From Lachnospiraceae bacterium (GTDB taxonomy: Bacteria > Bacillota > Clostridia > Lachnospirales > Lachnospiraceae): DNA of 34,259 nt. Positions 8,073 through 16,627 of this stretch are shown one piece after another; position 1 is the first letter of the stretch, and every line of letters begins with the position of its first letter. The translations under genes and the position numbers were made by a program. The notes under the pieces were generated by a model, which worked only from the letters and a program-made list of their open reading frames with translations, searched no databases and was not told the DNA's origin. Location of the stretch: NCBI GenBank assembly GCA_900757145.1, contig CAAEMT010000054.1, positions 1 through 34,259 of the forward strand, given 5' to 3'.

Positions 8073-9155
8073 ATGGTACGCAGGATAGCAGTCATTCCGG
8101 GTGACGGGATCGGACCGGAGATCGTGGCAGAAGCATGCAAGGTTCTGGATGCGGCGGCCGCGAAGTATGGATTTGAACTGGAATATACAAAGCTCTTGAT
8201 GGGAGGAGCGTCGATCGATGCAAACGGCGTGCCGCTCACAGATGAAACGATCGTACAGGCGAAAGCGTCTGAGGCGGTGCTGATGGGCTCGATCGGAGGA
8301 GATGCGAACACTTCTCCGTGGTATAAGCTGAAACCTGATCTTCGTCCCGAAGCAGGGCTTTTGAAAATACGAAAAGAGCTGAAACTGTTCGCTAATCTTC
8401 GTCCGGCGTATCTGTATGAGGAGCTAAAGGCTGCATGTCCGCTGCGTGATGAGATCATCGGAGACGGTTTTGATATGATGATCATGCGGGAGCTGACGGG
8501 AGGGCTGTATTTCGGAGCACGCGAGACGACAACGGAGAACGGTGTGCGCAAAGCAGTCGATACGCTTGTATATAATGAAGAGGAGATCCGCAGGATTGCA
8601 GTAAAGGGCTTTGAGATCGCAAGGAAGCGCCGCGGCAAGGTGTGCAGTGTCGATAAAGCAAACGTGCTCGATTCTTCGAGGCTGTGGAGAGCGGTGGTCG
8701 AAGAGGTGGCAAAGGATTATCCCGATGTGGAGCTTTCTCATATGCTGGTAGACAACTGTGCAATGCAGCTCGTGCGCGATCCGGCACAGTTCGATGTGAT
8801 CCTGACGGAAAATATGTTCGGAGATATTCTCTCCGATGAGGCGAGCATGGTCACAGGCTCGATCGGTATGCTTTCCTCGGCGTCTCTGAATGAGACAAAG
8901 TTTGGCCTGTATGAGCCAAGCCACGGTTCAGCTCCCGATATTGCAGGGAAGGGTATTGCAAATCCGATCGCTACGATCCTGTCCGCTGCGATGATGCTCC
9001 GGTATTCGCTTGATCTTGACGAGGCTGCCGATGCGATAGAGGAAGCGGTCAGACAGGTATTAAAAGAAGGCTACCGCACCGGAGACATCATGTCAGAGGG
9101 CTGTACGAAGGTAGGCACGGCGCAGATGGGCGATCTGATCGCAGCGCGCGTCTGA
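8073..9155 (+). CDS. leuB: 3-isopropylmalate dehydrogenase
   Basis: Oxidatively decarboxylates 3-isopropylmalate with NAD in leucine synthesis. The 360 residues match the family. Visible signatures are the N-terminal PGDGIGPEIV, the Arg-rich substrate motif LRPEAGLLK with FANLRPA, the metal-binding stretch DVILTENMFGDILSDEAS with GSIGMLSSASL, and the NAD-binding YEPSHGSAPDIAGKG. The frame is open further upstream, but the ATG at 8073 gives the canonical N-terminus and has AAAGGA 8 nt before it; an ATG at 8064 is the alternative. leuA, leuC and leuD are not in the window, so the leucine genes are split in this genome or lie upstream elsewhere. Followed after 278 nt by ilvD. Confidence 0.95.
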   Translation: MVRRIAVIPGDGIGPEIVAEACKVLDAAAAKYGFELEYTKLLMGGASIDANGVPLTDETIVQAKASEAVLMGSIGGDANTSPWYKLKPDLRPEAGLLKIRKELKLFANLRPAYLYEELKAACPLRDEIIGDGFDMMIMRELTGGLYFGARETTTENGVRKAVDTLVYNEEEIRRIAVKGFEIARKRRGKVCSVDKANVLDSSRLWRAVVEEVAKDYPDVELSHMLVDNCAMQLVRDPAQFDVILTENMFGDILSDEASMVTGSIGMLSSASLNETKFGLYEPSHGSAPDIAGKGIANPIATILSAAMMLRYSLDLDEAADAIEEAVRQVLKEGYRTGDIMSEGCTKVGTAQMGDLIAARV

Positions 9156-9201
9156 TACGCTATACTGGGCAAGTCAGTTTGTATATGTCCAAGATGAGTT
9201 A

Positions 9202-9337
9202 CCGAAAGCAGCGAAGGGAAGCCAACGCAGGAAGAATATATACGGTAAACAGCGAAGGGAAACCAACGCAGGAAGAAAGTACACGGTAAACAGTGAAGGA
9301 ATGCTGATGCAGGAAGAAAATATACAGTAAATAGAAA
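9202..9337 (+). repeat. 41-nt tandem repeat, three full copies plus a partial, between leuB and ilvD
   Basis: Units start at 9202, 9243 and 9284 (41 nt each), with a decayed fourth beginning at 9325. The core is CGGTAAACAGCGAAGGGAA then CCAACGCAGGAAGAA. Copies 1 and 2 are nearly identical and copy 3 has diverged. A unit of 41 is not a multiple of 3 and no SD-led frame runs through it, so it is non-coding. There are no spacers between units, so it is not CRISPR. It occupies about half of the leuB-ilvD gap (9156-9433). Confidence 0.85.
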
Positions 9338-9393
9338 TACAGAATGAAAAAAGATAAATGAAATGAATGGTAAGATAAATACGGTTTCGTAAG

Positions 9394-9409
9394 GGCAGAA
9401 CCATCTGCC
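9394..9409 (+). promoter_or_regulatory. Small stem-loop just upstream of the ilvD Shine-Dalgarno
   Basis: GGCAGA, loop ACCA, TCTGCC forms a 6-bp hairpin ending about 10 nt before the GGAGGAG that serves ilvD. It is too short to terminate and has no T-run. It could protect or modulate the ribosome binding site. Confidence 0.35.
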
Positions 9410-9433
9410 GTACCATCAAAGGAGGAGTTATTT

Positions 9434-11113
9434 ATGAGAAGTGATGCAGTAAAGACAGGTATTCAGCAGGCGCCGCACCGCTCGCTCTTTCATGCGCTCG
9501 GCATGACGGAGGAGGAGATGAAGCGGCCTCTGATCGGTATCGTAAATTCATATAATGAGGTGGTTCCGGGACATATGAACCTCGACAAGATCACGGAGGC
9601 AGTCAAGCTTGGCGTGGCAATGGCAGGCGGTGTGCCGAGAGAGTTTCCGGCGATTGCAGTCTGTGATGGCATCGCGATGGGGCATGTGGGCATGAAGTAT
9701 TCGCTCGTGACGCGAGATTTGATCGCCGATTCGACAGAGTGTATGGCGATGGCGCACCAGTTTGACGCGCTTGTCATGATCCCGAACTGTGATAAGAACG
9801 TTCCGGGACTTCTGATGGCGGCGGCAAGACTGAATATTCCGACGATTTTCGTAAGCGGCGGCCCGATGATGGCGGGACATTTGAAAGGACGAAAGAGAAG
9901 TCTCTCCAGTATGTTTGAAGCTGTCGGAGAGTACACGGCGGGGACGATGACGGCAGAGGAAGTCAGAGAGTACGAAGAAAAGGTATGTCCGACCTGCGGC
10001 TCCTGTTCCGGTATGTATACGGCGAACAGTATGAACTGTTTGACGGAAGCGCTCGGTATGGGGCTTCGCGGAAACGGCACGATTCCGGCAGTATATTCCG
10101 AGAGGATACGTCTTGCAAAGATGGCAGGCATGCAGGTGATGGAGCTTCTGAAAAAGAATATCCGTCCGCGTGATATTATGACAGAGAAGGCCTTTATGAA
10201 CGCTCTGACAGTCGATATGGCGCTTGGATGCTCGACGAACAGCATGCTGCATCTTCCGGCGATCGCGCATGAGGCAGGCGTAGAGCTTAATGTGGATATT
10301 GCGAATGAGGTAAGCGCGCGCACGCCGAATCTGTGTCACCTCGCTCCGGCAGGCCCGACGTATATAGAGGATCTTAACGAGGCAGGCGGCGTATACGCAG
10401 TTATGAATGAGCTGACAAAGAAGAACCTGCTGAATCTCGACTGCCTGACTGTTACAGGAAAGACAGTAGGGGAAAATATTGCAGGATGTGAAAATAAAGA
10501 TCCTGAGGTCATTCGTCCGATCGAAGATCCGTACAGCGAGACGGGCGGACTGGCAATGCTCAAAGGAAATCTGGCTCCGGATTCCGGCGTAGTAAAACGT
10601 TCGGCAGTCGTGCCGGAGATGATGGTACACGAAGGTCCCGCCCGCGTCTTTGACTGCGAGGAGGATGCGATCGCAGCGATCCTCGGCGGAAAGATCGTAG
10701 CAGGAGACGTCGTCGTGATCCGGTATGAGGGACCAAAAGGCGGACCGGGCATGAGAGAAATGCTCAATCCGACTTCTGCGATCGCAGGCATGGGGCTTGG
10801 CTCAAGCGTGGCGCTTATTACGGATGGGCGGTTCAGCGGCGCTTCCAGAGGCGCTTCGATCGGACACGTATCTCCGGAGGCGGCAGTCGGAGGACCGATT
10901 GCACTCGTAGAGGAGGGCGACATCATCAAAATAAATATTCCTGAGTGCAGGCTTGATCTGGCGGTCAGCGATGAGGAGCTGGCAAGAAGAAAGGCAGAGT
11001 GGAAGCCGCGTGAGCCGAAGATCAAGACAGGGTATCTGGCACGCTATGCATCGCTCGTTACCTCCGGCAACCGCGGAGCAGTGCTGATTAATCCGCTTAC
11101 CGATAATCAGTGA
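9434..11113 (+). CDS. ilvD: Dihydroxy-acid dehydratase
   Basis: Dehydrates dihydroxyisovalerate and dihydroxymethylvalerate to the keto acids of valine/leucine and isoleucine. The 559-residue protein shows CDGIAMGHVGMKYSL, PNCDKNVPGLL (Fe-S Cys), CPTCGSCSGMYTANSMNC (Fe-S Cys) and the C-terminal LITDGRFSGASRG. The third cluster-ligand position seen in [2Fe-2S] enzymes (consensus NEVTPC) is NEVVPG here, as in the E. coli-type [4Fe-4S] oxygen-sensitive enzyme, which fits an anaerobe. SD AAAGGAGGAG precedes the ATG. The gene is downstream of leuB and 94 nt upstream of ilvB, probably one branched-chain operon. Confidence 0.96.
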   Translation: MRSDAVKTGIQQAPHRSLFHALGMTEEEMKRPLIGIVNSYNEVVPGHMNLDKITEAVKLGVAMAGGVPREFPAIAVCDGIAMGHVGMKYSLVTRDLIADSTECMAMAHQFDALVMIPNCDKNVPGLLMAAARLNIPTIFVSGGPMMAGHLKGRKRSLSSMFEAVGEYTAGTMTAEEVREYEEKVCPTCGSCSGMYTANSMNCLTEALGMGLRGNGTIPAVYSERIRLAKMAGMQVMELLKKNIRPRDIMTEKAFMNALTVDMALGCSTNSMLHLPAIAHEAGVELNVDIANEVSARTPNLCHLAPAGPTYIEDLNEAGGVYAVMNELTKKNLLNLDCLTVTGKTVGENIAGCENKDPEVIRPIEDPYSETGGLAMLKGNLAPDSGVVKRSAVVPEMMVHEGPARVFDCEEDAIAAILGGKIVAGDVVVIRYEGPKGGPGMREMLNPTSAIAGMGLGSSVALITDGRFSGASRGASIGHVSPEAAVGGPIALVEEGDIIKINIPECRLDLAVSDEELARRKAEWKPREPKIKTGYLARYASLVTSGNRGAVLINPLTDNQ

Positions 11114-11207
11114 TGCGGGAAATTGATTGAAAGTGTCATCCGGATGAGCCGGAATATGGAAAAGGCTTTGGATGCTTGATAATTCAGAACAGAGAGGATT
11201 GTTGCGT

Positions 11208-12881
11208 ATGAAATTGAATGGATCAGAGATTGTAATTGAATGCTTGAAGGAGCAGGGCGTTGATACGGTTTTCGGTTATCCGGGCGGCGCTATTTTGAAT
11301 ATATATGATGAGTTGTATAAGCACAGCGATGAGATCCGCCACATTCTGACTTCCCATGAGCAGGGCGCATCTCACGCAGCCGACGGATACGCACGTTCTA
11401 CCGGAAAAGTCGGCGTATGTCTTGCTACATCAGGACCGGGTGCAACGAATCTCGTCACGGGGATCGCTACTGCATACATGGACAGTGTACCTGTCGTGGC
11501 GATCACAGCCAATGTCGGAGTATCACTGCTTGGCCGCGACAGCTTTCAGGAGATTGATATTACAGGCGTGACAATGCCGATCACAAAGCATAATTTTATC
11601 GTAAAGGATGTAAATAAGCTGGCAGATACGATACGGTGGGCATTCCAGATTGCGCAGGAAGGACGTCCGGGACCGGTGCTTATCGATATACCAAAGGATG
11701 TCACGGCGGGAATCGCTGAGTATGAGCCGAAGCAGCCTGAACCGGTCGTAAGAAGTACAGAATATATCAAAGAAGCTGACCTTGAAGCCGCCGTCTCACT
11801 GATCAGTGAGGCGCAGCGACCGTTTATTCTGGTAGGCGGCGGTGCGGTAATCTCAGGCGCGCAGGAGGAATTAAAAGAATTTGCACAGAAGATCCACGCT
11901 CCGGTAGCTGATTCTCTTATGGGAAAAGGCGCGTTTGACGGAAAGAGTGATCTGTATACAGGAATGGTAGGTATGCACGGTACAAAGGCCGCAAATCTGG
12001 GTGTGACGAAATGTGATCTTCTTGTTGTCGTGGGCGCTCGATTCAGTGACCGTGTAGTCGGTCAGGCATCTTCTTTTGCAAAGAAAGCGAAGATTGTCCA
12101 GATCGATGTCGATGCGGCTGAGATCAATAAAAATATCATGGTGGATGCAGCGGTGATCGGCGATGTGAAAGAAGTTCTGAAAAGACTCAATGACAGACTG
12201 CAGGAGCATCATCATGATGAGTGGGATGACGAGATCAGAGGGCTGAAGGAGAAGTATCCGCTTAAGTACAATGAGGAGGGACTTAGCGGTCCGTACATTG
12301 TTGAAGAGATTTACAGACAGACAAACGGTGATGCGATCATTGTGACTGAGGTAGGTCAGCATCAGATGTGGGCTGCACAGTACTATAAGTACCCGAAGCC
12401 GCGTACACTTCTTACATCGGGAGGTCTTGGCACGATGGGATACGGTCTGGGCGCTGCGATCGGTGCAAAGGTGGCAAATCCGGACAAAACAGTGATCAAC
12501 ATTGCGGGAGACGGCTGTTTCCGTATGAACATGAATGAGATTGCAACGGCTGCGCGCTACAATATCCCGGTCATTCAGGTGGTGATCAATAATCACGTAC
12601 TTGGCATGGTGCGCCAGTGGCAGACGCTGTTTTATGAAAAACGCTACTCTGCGACCGTGCTTAACGATGCCGTAGATTTTGTAAAGCTTGCAGAAGCGAT
12701 GGGCGCAGTGGGTATGCGCGTGACAAAGAAGGAAGAGCTTGTGCCTGCGCTTGAGGAAGCGCTTTCGTTGGGACGTCCGGTCGTGCTTGACTGTGTCATC
12801 GACTGTGATGACAAGGTATTCCCGATGGTAGCGGCTGGAAAGCCGATCGATACCGTGTTCGATCAGGACGATATACAGTAA
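11208..12881 (+). CDS. ilvB: Acetolactate synthase large (catalytic) subunit
   Basis: Thiamine-diphosphate enzyme that makes acetolactate or acetohydroxybutyrate, the first common branched-chain step. The 557 residues carry the three expected domains: an N-terminal domain with catalytic Glu51 in SHEQGASHAADGYAR, a middle FAD-type domain with VVGARFSDRV, and a C-terminal diphosphate-binding motif GDGCFRMNMNE. The C-terminus HVLGMVRQWQTLFY marks a biosynthetic AHAS rather than the catabolic AlsS. The start is the ATG at 11208 with SD GAGAGG; the open frame reaches back to 11172 without support. The regulatory small subunit ilvN, often the next gene, is absent; serC follows. Confidence 0.94.
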   Translation: MKLNGSEIVIECLKEQGVDTVFGYPGGAILNIYDELYKHSDEIRHILTSHEQGASHAADGYARSTGKVGVCLATSGPGATNLVTGIATAYMDSVPVVAITANVGVSLLGRDSFQEIDITGVTMPITKHNFIVKDVNKLADTIRWAFQIAQEGRPGPVLIDIPKDVTAGIAEYEPKQPEPVVRSTEYIKEADLEAAVSLISEAQRPFILVGGGAVISGAQEELKEFAQKIHAPVADSLMGKGAFDGKSDLYTGMVGMHGTKAANLGVTKCDLLVVVGARFSDRVVGQASSFAKKAKIVQIDVDAAEINKNIMVDAAVIGDVKEVLKRLNDRLQEHHHDEWDDEIRGLKEKYPLKYNEEGLSGPYIVEEIYRQTNGDAIIVTEVGQHQMWAAQYYKYPKPRTLLTSGGLGTMGYGLGAAIGAKVANPDKTVINIAGDGCFRMNMNEIATAARYNIPVIQVVINNHVLGMVRQWQTLFYEKRYSATVLNDAVDFVKLAEAMGAVGMRVTKKEELVPALEEALSLGRPVVLDCVIDCDDKVFPMVAAGKPIDTVFDQDDIQ

Positions 12882-12899
12882 TATGATATTTTATGAGAC

Positions 12900-12928
12900 A
12901 CCGTGTGCAGAGATTTTCGGCACACGGT
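12900..12928 (+). promoter_or_regulatory. Perfect 9-bp stem-loop between ilvB and serC
   Basis: ACCGTGTGC (12900-12908), an 11-nt loop and GCACACGGT (12920-12928). No T-run follows on either strand, so it is not a classical terminator. It lies 19 nt after the ilvB stop and about 100 nt before the serC start. A 3'-end-protecting or mRNA-processing structure separating the branched-chain and serine parts of the transcript is plausible. I see no strong promoter in the rest of the gap. Confidence 0.5.
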
Positions 12929-13032
12929 TCGCATATGGAGGAACTGTCTCAGGCGGATCTGAAAAAGCATTTTATTTTGCGTCATATACGTCGGAAGCAG
13001 TGAGAAAAAGTGAAAAAGAGGAGGATGAAAAA

Positions 13033-14115
13033 ATGGGCAGAGTTTACAATTTTTCAGCAGGTCCGGCAGTATTGCCGGAGGAGGTACTAAGAGAAGCGCA
13101 GGAGGAAATGCTGGATTACAGAGGATGCGGCATGTCTGTGATGGAGATGAGCCACCGTTCAAAAATATTCGATGACCTGATCCATGAGACAGAGGCTGAC
13201 CTGCGTGAGCTTATGCAGATTCCAGATAACTACAAAGTCCTGTTTTTACAGGGAGGAGCAAGCCTCCAGTTTTCCATGATTCCGATGAACCTCATGAAAA
13301 ACCACGTCGCTGATTACATTGTTACGGGACAGTGGGCAAAAAAGGCATGGCAGGAGGCACAGAAATACGGGCAGGCGAATAAGATTGCTTCCAGCGAGGA
13401 CAAAACGTTTTCCTACATACCGGACTGCAGTGATCTTCCAATCAGCGAAAATGCGGATTATGTATATATCTGTGAGAATAATACGATATACGGCACAAAG
13501 TTTAAGAAGCTGCCGAATACGAAGGGCAAAACACTGGTAGCAGACGTTTCCTCGTGTTTCCTTTCCGAGCCGGTCAACGTATCGGATTACGGAATAATCT
13601 ATGGCGGCGTGCAGAAAAATATCGGACCGGCAGGTATGGTGATCTCTATCATCCGAGATGATCTGATTACAGATGATGTGATGGAGTTTACACCTGCGAT
13701 GATGAAATTTAAGACGCATGCGGATGCCGGTTCCATGTACAATACGCCGAACTGTTACTGTATCTATATGTGCGGAAAGGTATTCAAATGGATCAGGAGA
13801 ACGGGCGGCCTTGCTGCTATGAAGGAGCGCAATGAAGCAAAGGCGAAGGTGCTGTATGATTTTCTTGATTCCAGCCGGATGTTTCATGGAACAGTTGTAA
13901 AAGAGGATCGTTCTTTGATGAATGTACCGTTTGTGACAGGCGATAAGGAGCTGGACGCAAAGTTTGTCAAAGAGGCACAGAGAGCAGGCTTTGTGAACCT
14001 GAAAGGGCACCGGACAGTAGGCGGTATGCGTGCAAGCATCTATAATGCAATGCCGGCACAGGGGGTTGATGAGCTGGTATCATTTATGAAAGAGTTTGAG
14101 GAGGCGAATAGATAA
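13033..14115 (+). CDS. serC: Phosphoserine aminotransferase
   Basis: PLP enzyme that converts 3-phosphohydroxypyruvate to O-phosphoserine with glutamate. The 360-residue protein begins with the family N-terminus VYNFSAGPAVLPEEVL. It has LQGGASLQFSMIPMNL, and the PLP lysine K195 lies in GGVQKNIGPAG. The C-terminus GFVNLKGHRTVGGMRASIYNA is diagnostic. The frame is open from 12883, but SD GAGGAGG 8 nt before the ATG at 13033 and the family alignment settle the start. Its TAA overlaps the serA ATG by one base (TAATG), implying translational coupling of the two serine-pathway steps. Confidence 0.96.
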   Translation: MGRVYNFSAGPAVLPEEVLREAQEEMLDYRGCGMSVMEMSHRSKIFDDLIHETEADLRELMQIPDNYKVLFLQGGASLQFSMIPMNLMKNHVADYIVTGQWAKKAWQEAQKYGQANKIASSEDKTFSYIPDCSDLPISENADYVYICENNTIYGTKFKKLPNTKGKTLVADVSSCFLSEPVNVSDYGIIYGGVQKNIGPAGMVISIIRDDLITDDVMEFTPAMMKFKTHADAGSMYNTPNCYCIYMCGKVFKWIRRTGGLAAMKERNEAKAKVLYDFLDSSRMFHGTVVKEDRSLMNVPFVTGDKELDAKFVKEAQRAGFVNLKGHRTVGGMRASIYNAMPAQGVDELVSFMKEFEEANR

Positions 14116-15272
14116 TGTATCGTTATACTTGTTTAAATCCTATTGCAGAAGTTGGTCTGAACCGTTTTTCGGAGGATTATGGAAAGACAGATGATATAAA
14201 AGAAGCGGATGCAGTGCTTGTCCGGAGCGCAAATATGCATGAAATGGAGCTGCCGGATACGCTTCAGGCAATTGCGCGTGCGGGAGCGGGCGTCAATAAT
14301 ATTCCGCTCGATAAATGTGCAGAGCAGGGAATCGTTGTGTTTAACACACCGGGTGCGAATGCAAACGGAGTAAAGGAGCTTGTGTTTGCAGGAATGCTTC
14401 TGGCTGCGCGTGACATTATCGGCGGAGCAAACTGGGTGCAGTCGCAAAGCGACAATGAAAGCGTAGCGTCGGCAACAGAAAAGGAAAAGAAAAAGTTTGC
14501 GGGAAGCGAGCTGCAGGATAAGAAACTTGGCATCATCGGACTTGGCGCGATCGGCGTGCAGGTCGCAAATGCGGCAGTGCATCTTGGGATGGAGGTGTAT
14601 GGATATGATCCGTATATTTCGGTCGATGCAGCGTGGAATCTGTCGCGGAGTATCCGCCACATCAATGATGTCAACGAGATATATGAGCAGTGTGATTACA
14701 TTACGATCCACGTTCCGCTCCTTGATTCTACGAAAAAGATGATCGGAAAAGAAGCAATCGGCAGGATGAAGAAAAATGTTGTCATCCTGAATTATGCCAG
14801 AGATCTGCTCGTTGACGAGGAGGCTGTGATCGAGGCGATCGAAGAGGGAAGAGTACACCGCTATGTATCTGATTTCCCGAATCCGGTAACGGTGGGAAAG
14901 AAAGGTGTGATTCTTACGCCGCATCTGGGAGCTTCCACAATAGAAGCAGAGGATAACTGCGCAGTTATGGCTGTAAAGGAGCTGATGAATTTCCTTGAAA
15001 ATGGAAATATCCGCAATTCTGTGAATTATCCAAACTGTGATCTCGGATTGTGTACGGCACAGGCACGTCTTGCGATCTACCATAGGAACGTAAAGAAGAT
15101 GATCGGACGTTTTGCCGATATTCTTTCCGATACGAATATTAAAAACATGAGCAATACGAGTAAGGGCGATTATGCATATACGCTGCTTGATCTTGATGCG
15201 AGGGTATCGTCTGAGATCGTAGAGCAGCTTCGAGCAGTAGAGGGTGTCGTAAAAGTCAGAGTAGTGAAATAG
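14115..15272 (+). CDS. serA: D-3-phosphoglycerate dehydrogenase with C-terminal ACT domain
   Basis: Oxidises 3-phosphoglycerate with NAD, the entry step of serine synthesis. The 385-residue protein has an N-terminal substrate domain (IARAGAGVNNI near residue 55), a Rossmann domain with GLGAIGVQVANAA near residue 140, the catalytic Arg in NYARDLLVDEEA, and the catalytic His in LTPHLGASTIEAE. A C-terminal ACT-like segment (about 315-385, ending VVKVRVVK) probably senses serine. It lacks the intervening domain of the long type-1 enzymes. It starts inside the serC stop codon, with SD GAGGAGG within the serC 3' end. Followed 15 nt later by the DUF1015 gene. Confidence 0.96.
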   Translation: MYRYTCLNPIAEVGLNRFSEDYGKTDDIKEADAVLVRSANMHEMELPDTLQAIARAGAGVNNIPLDKCAEQGIVVFNTPGANANGVKELVFAGMLLAARDIIGGANWVQSQSDNESVASATEKEKKKFAGSELQDKKLGIIGLGAIGVQVANAAVHLGMEVYGYDPYISVDAAWNLSRSIRHINDVNEIYEQCDYITIHVPLLDSTKKMIGKEAIGRMKKNVVILNYARDLLVDEEAVIEAIEEGRVHRYVSDFPNPVTVGKKGVILTPHLGASTIEAEDNCAVMAVKELMNFLENGNIRNSVNYPNCDLGLCTAQARLAIYHRNVKKMIGRFADILSDTNIKNMSNTSKGDYAYTLLDLDARVSSEIVEQLRAVEGVVKVRVVK

Positions 15273-15287
15273 AAAGAGGATGGTTTC

Positions 15288-16538
15288 ATGGCAGATATCA
15301 GACCGTTTCAGGCAATAAGACCGGCAAATGGATTGGAAGCGCGCACAGCAGCGCTTCCTTACGATGTCTACAGCAGGGAAGAAGCTTATGTTCAGGCAGC
15401 GAAGGATCGCATGTCTTTTCTGAACATCGACAGACCGGAAACGCAGTTTGAGGCATCGGCAGATATGTATGCGCCGGAGGTTTATGAAAAAGCGCGGGAT
15501 ATGATCGAAGAACGTCTTACTAAGGGGGAGTTTGTACAGGACAGGGAAAAGATGTATTACCTGTACGAAATGACAATGGAAAGGCGGACACAGACAGGGC
15601 TTGTTGCGTGTGTTTCGATTGATGATTACCGTAATAGAGTGATCCGTGAGCACGAGAATACGAGAGCGGACAAGGAGCAGGACAGAATCTGCCATGTAGA
15701 TGTGTGCAGTATGCAGACAGGCCCCGTATTTCTTGCTTATGCAAGAAATGAGGAGATACAGAGGATTATTGCGAAAGTCAGGAGACAGGAGCCTTATTTT
15801 GATTTTGTATCATCGGACGGTGTGCGGCAGCGCGGATGGTGCATTGCACAAAGTCAGGACATAGAAACGATCACAGAAAAATTCAAAGAAATCAGGTCGC
15901 TTTATATCGCTGACGGACATCACAGGGCAGCGTCATCTGTAAAGGTCGGGATGAAACGGCGCGGATCTTACCGGGATTACGATGGGACGGAGGAATTTAA
16001 TTATTTCCTTGCGGTGCTGTTTCCGCATGATGAACTGAAGATACTGGATTATAATCGTGCAGTGAAAGATTTAAACGGTCTTTCTCAGGAGGAATTTCTG
16101 GAGCTCGTATCAAAACGCTTTGAGATACGGAAATGTACACAGATGCAGAAGCCGCAGCAAAAAGGGACGTTTTCGATGTTCCTTGCGGACGGATGGTATT
16201 TGCTCAGATTTCGGTCGGAATACCGAAAAGATGATCCTGTCGGCTGTCTTGATGTTTCTGTACTTCAAAATGAAATTCTTGATCCGATACTTGGGATCAC
16301 GGATCCAAAGAATGATCCGCGGATTACATTTATCGGAGGGATAAGGGGGCTTGAGGAGCTGGAACGCCGCGTGCAGATGGACTGTGCGGCTGCTTTTGCG
16401 CTGTATCCTACGTCTATAGAGGAACTGTTTGCAGTGGCTGATGCAGATCTTCTTATGCCGCCGAAATCAACATGGTTTGAACCGAAGCTTCGCAGCGGTT
16501 TGTTTCTGCATAAAATAGAAAAAGATACAAAAAACTGA
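15288..16538 (+). CDS. DUF1015 family protein of the serine operon, possible ParB/sulfiredoxin-fold enzyme
   Basis: A 416-residue member of the uncharacterised DUF1015 family (COG4198). Visible family motifs are IRPFQAIRP at the N-terminus, LPYDVYSREEA near residue 24, FLNIDRPE near residue 43, REHENT near residue 122, and LYIADGHHRAAS with Asp209-Arg213 as DGHHR. The family is frequently encoded beside serA and serC, as here: 15 nt after serA, with SD AGAGGA. DGHHR resembles the catalytic motif of ParB-like free-serine kinases (SerK of Thermococcus, SbnI of Staphylococcus). That suggests, without proving, chemistry on serine or phosphoserine. No serB phosphatase is in the window. Cytoplasmic; no signal peptide or membrane helix is seen. 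Family assignment is confident; function is open. Confidence 0.88.
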   Translation: MADIRPFQAIRPANGLEARTAALPYDVYSREEAYVQAAKDRMSFLNIDRPETQFEASADMYAPEVYEKARDMIEERLTKGEFVQDREKMYYLYEMTMERRTQTGLVACVSIDDYRNRVIREHENTRADKEQDRICHVDVCSMQTGPVFLAYARNEEIQRIIAKVRRQEPYFDFVSSDGVRQRGWCIAQSQDIETITEKFKEIRSLYIADGHHRAASSVKVGMKRRGSYRDYDGTEEFNYFLAVLFPHDELKILDYNRAVKDLNGLSQEEFLELVSKRFEIRKCTQMQKPQQKGTFSMFLADGWYLLRFRSEYRKDDPVGCLDVSVLQNEILDPILGITDPKNDPRITFIGGIRGLEELERRVQMDCAAAFALYPTSIEELFAVADADLLMPPKSTWFEPKLRSGLFLHKIEKDTKN

Positions 16539-16554
16539 ATATTCCTGTTTTTTC

Positions 16555-16583
16555 TTGTCTTTCTACAGATAAAGTGATAAACT
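16555..16583 (+). promoter_or_regulatory. Candidate promoter for glgB
   Basis: TTGTCT (16555-16560), a 17-nt spacer and TAAACT (16578-16583), about 45 nt before the glgB start. The -10 match is moderate. No terminator is seen after the DUF1015 gene, so read-through from the serine operon is also possible. Confidence 0.4.
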
Positions 16584-16627
16584 AGGCGTATAAAACAAGA
16601 ACTATGTGGAAGCTTGGAGGGGACCAT

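Noticed and set aside
9202..9337. CRISPR-like repeat array
   Set aside because: Units are directly contiguous with no unique spacers, and no cas gene is nearby.
9174..9419. 81-residue hydrophobic minus-strand frame over the 41-nt repeats
   Set aside because: No SD, and the unit length is not a multiple of 3, so repeats fall in different frames; the hydrophobic look comes from the T-rich complement.
9548..10630. 360-residue open frame on the minus strand
   Set aside because: Antisense shadow of ilvD, whose motifs and SD are unequivocal.
12883..13032. 50-residue N-terminal extension of SerC
   Set aside because: The family start and strong SD are at 13033; the extension runs through the 9-bp hairpin.
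14133..15695. 520-residue open frame on the minus strand
   Set aside because: Antisense shadow of serA and DUF1015; the conceptual protein is rich in Cys, His, Ile and Arg, has no family motif and no SD.
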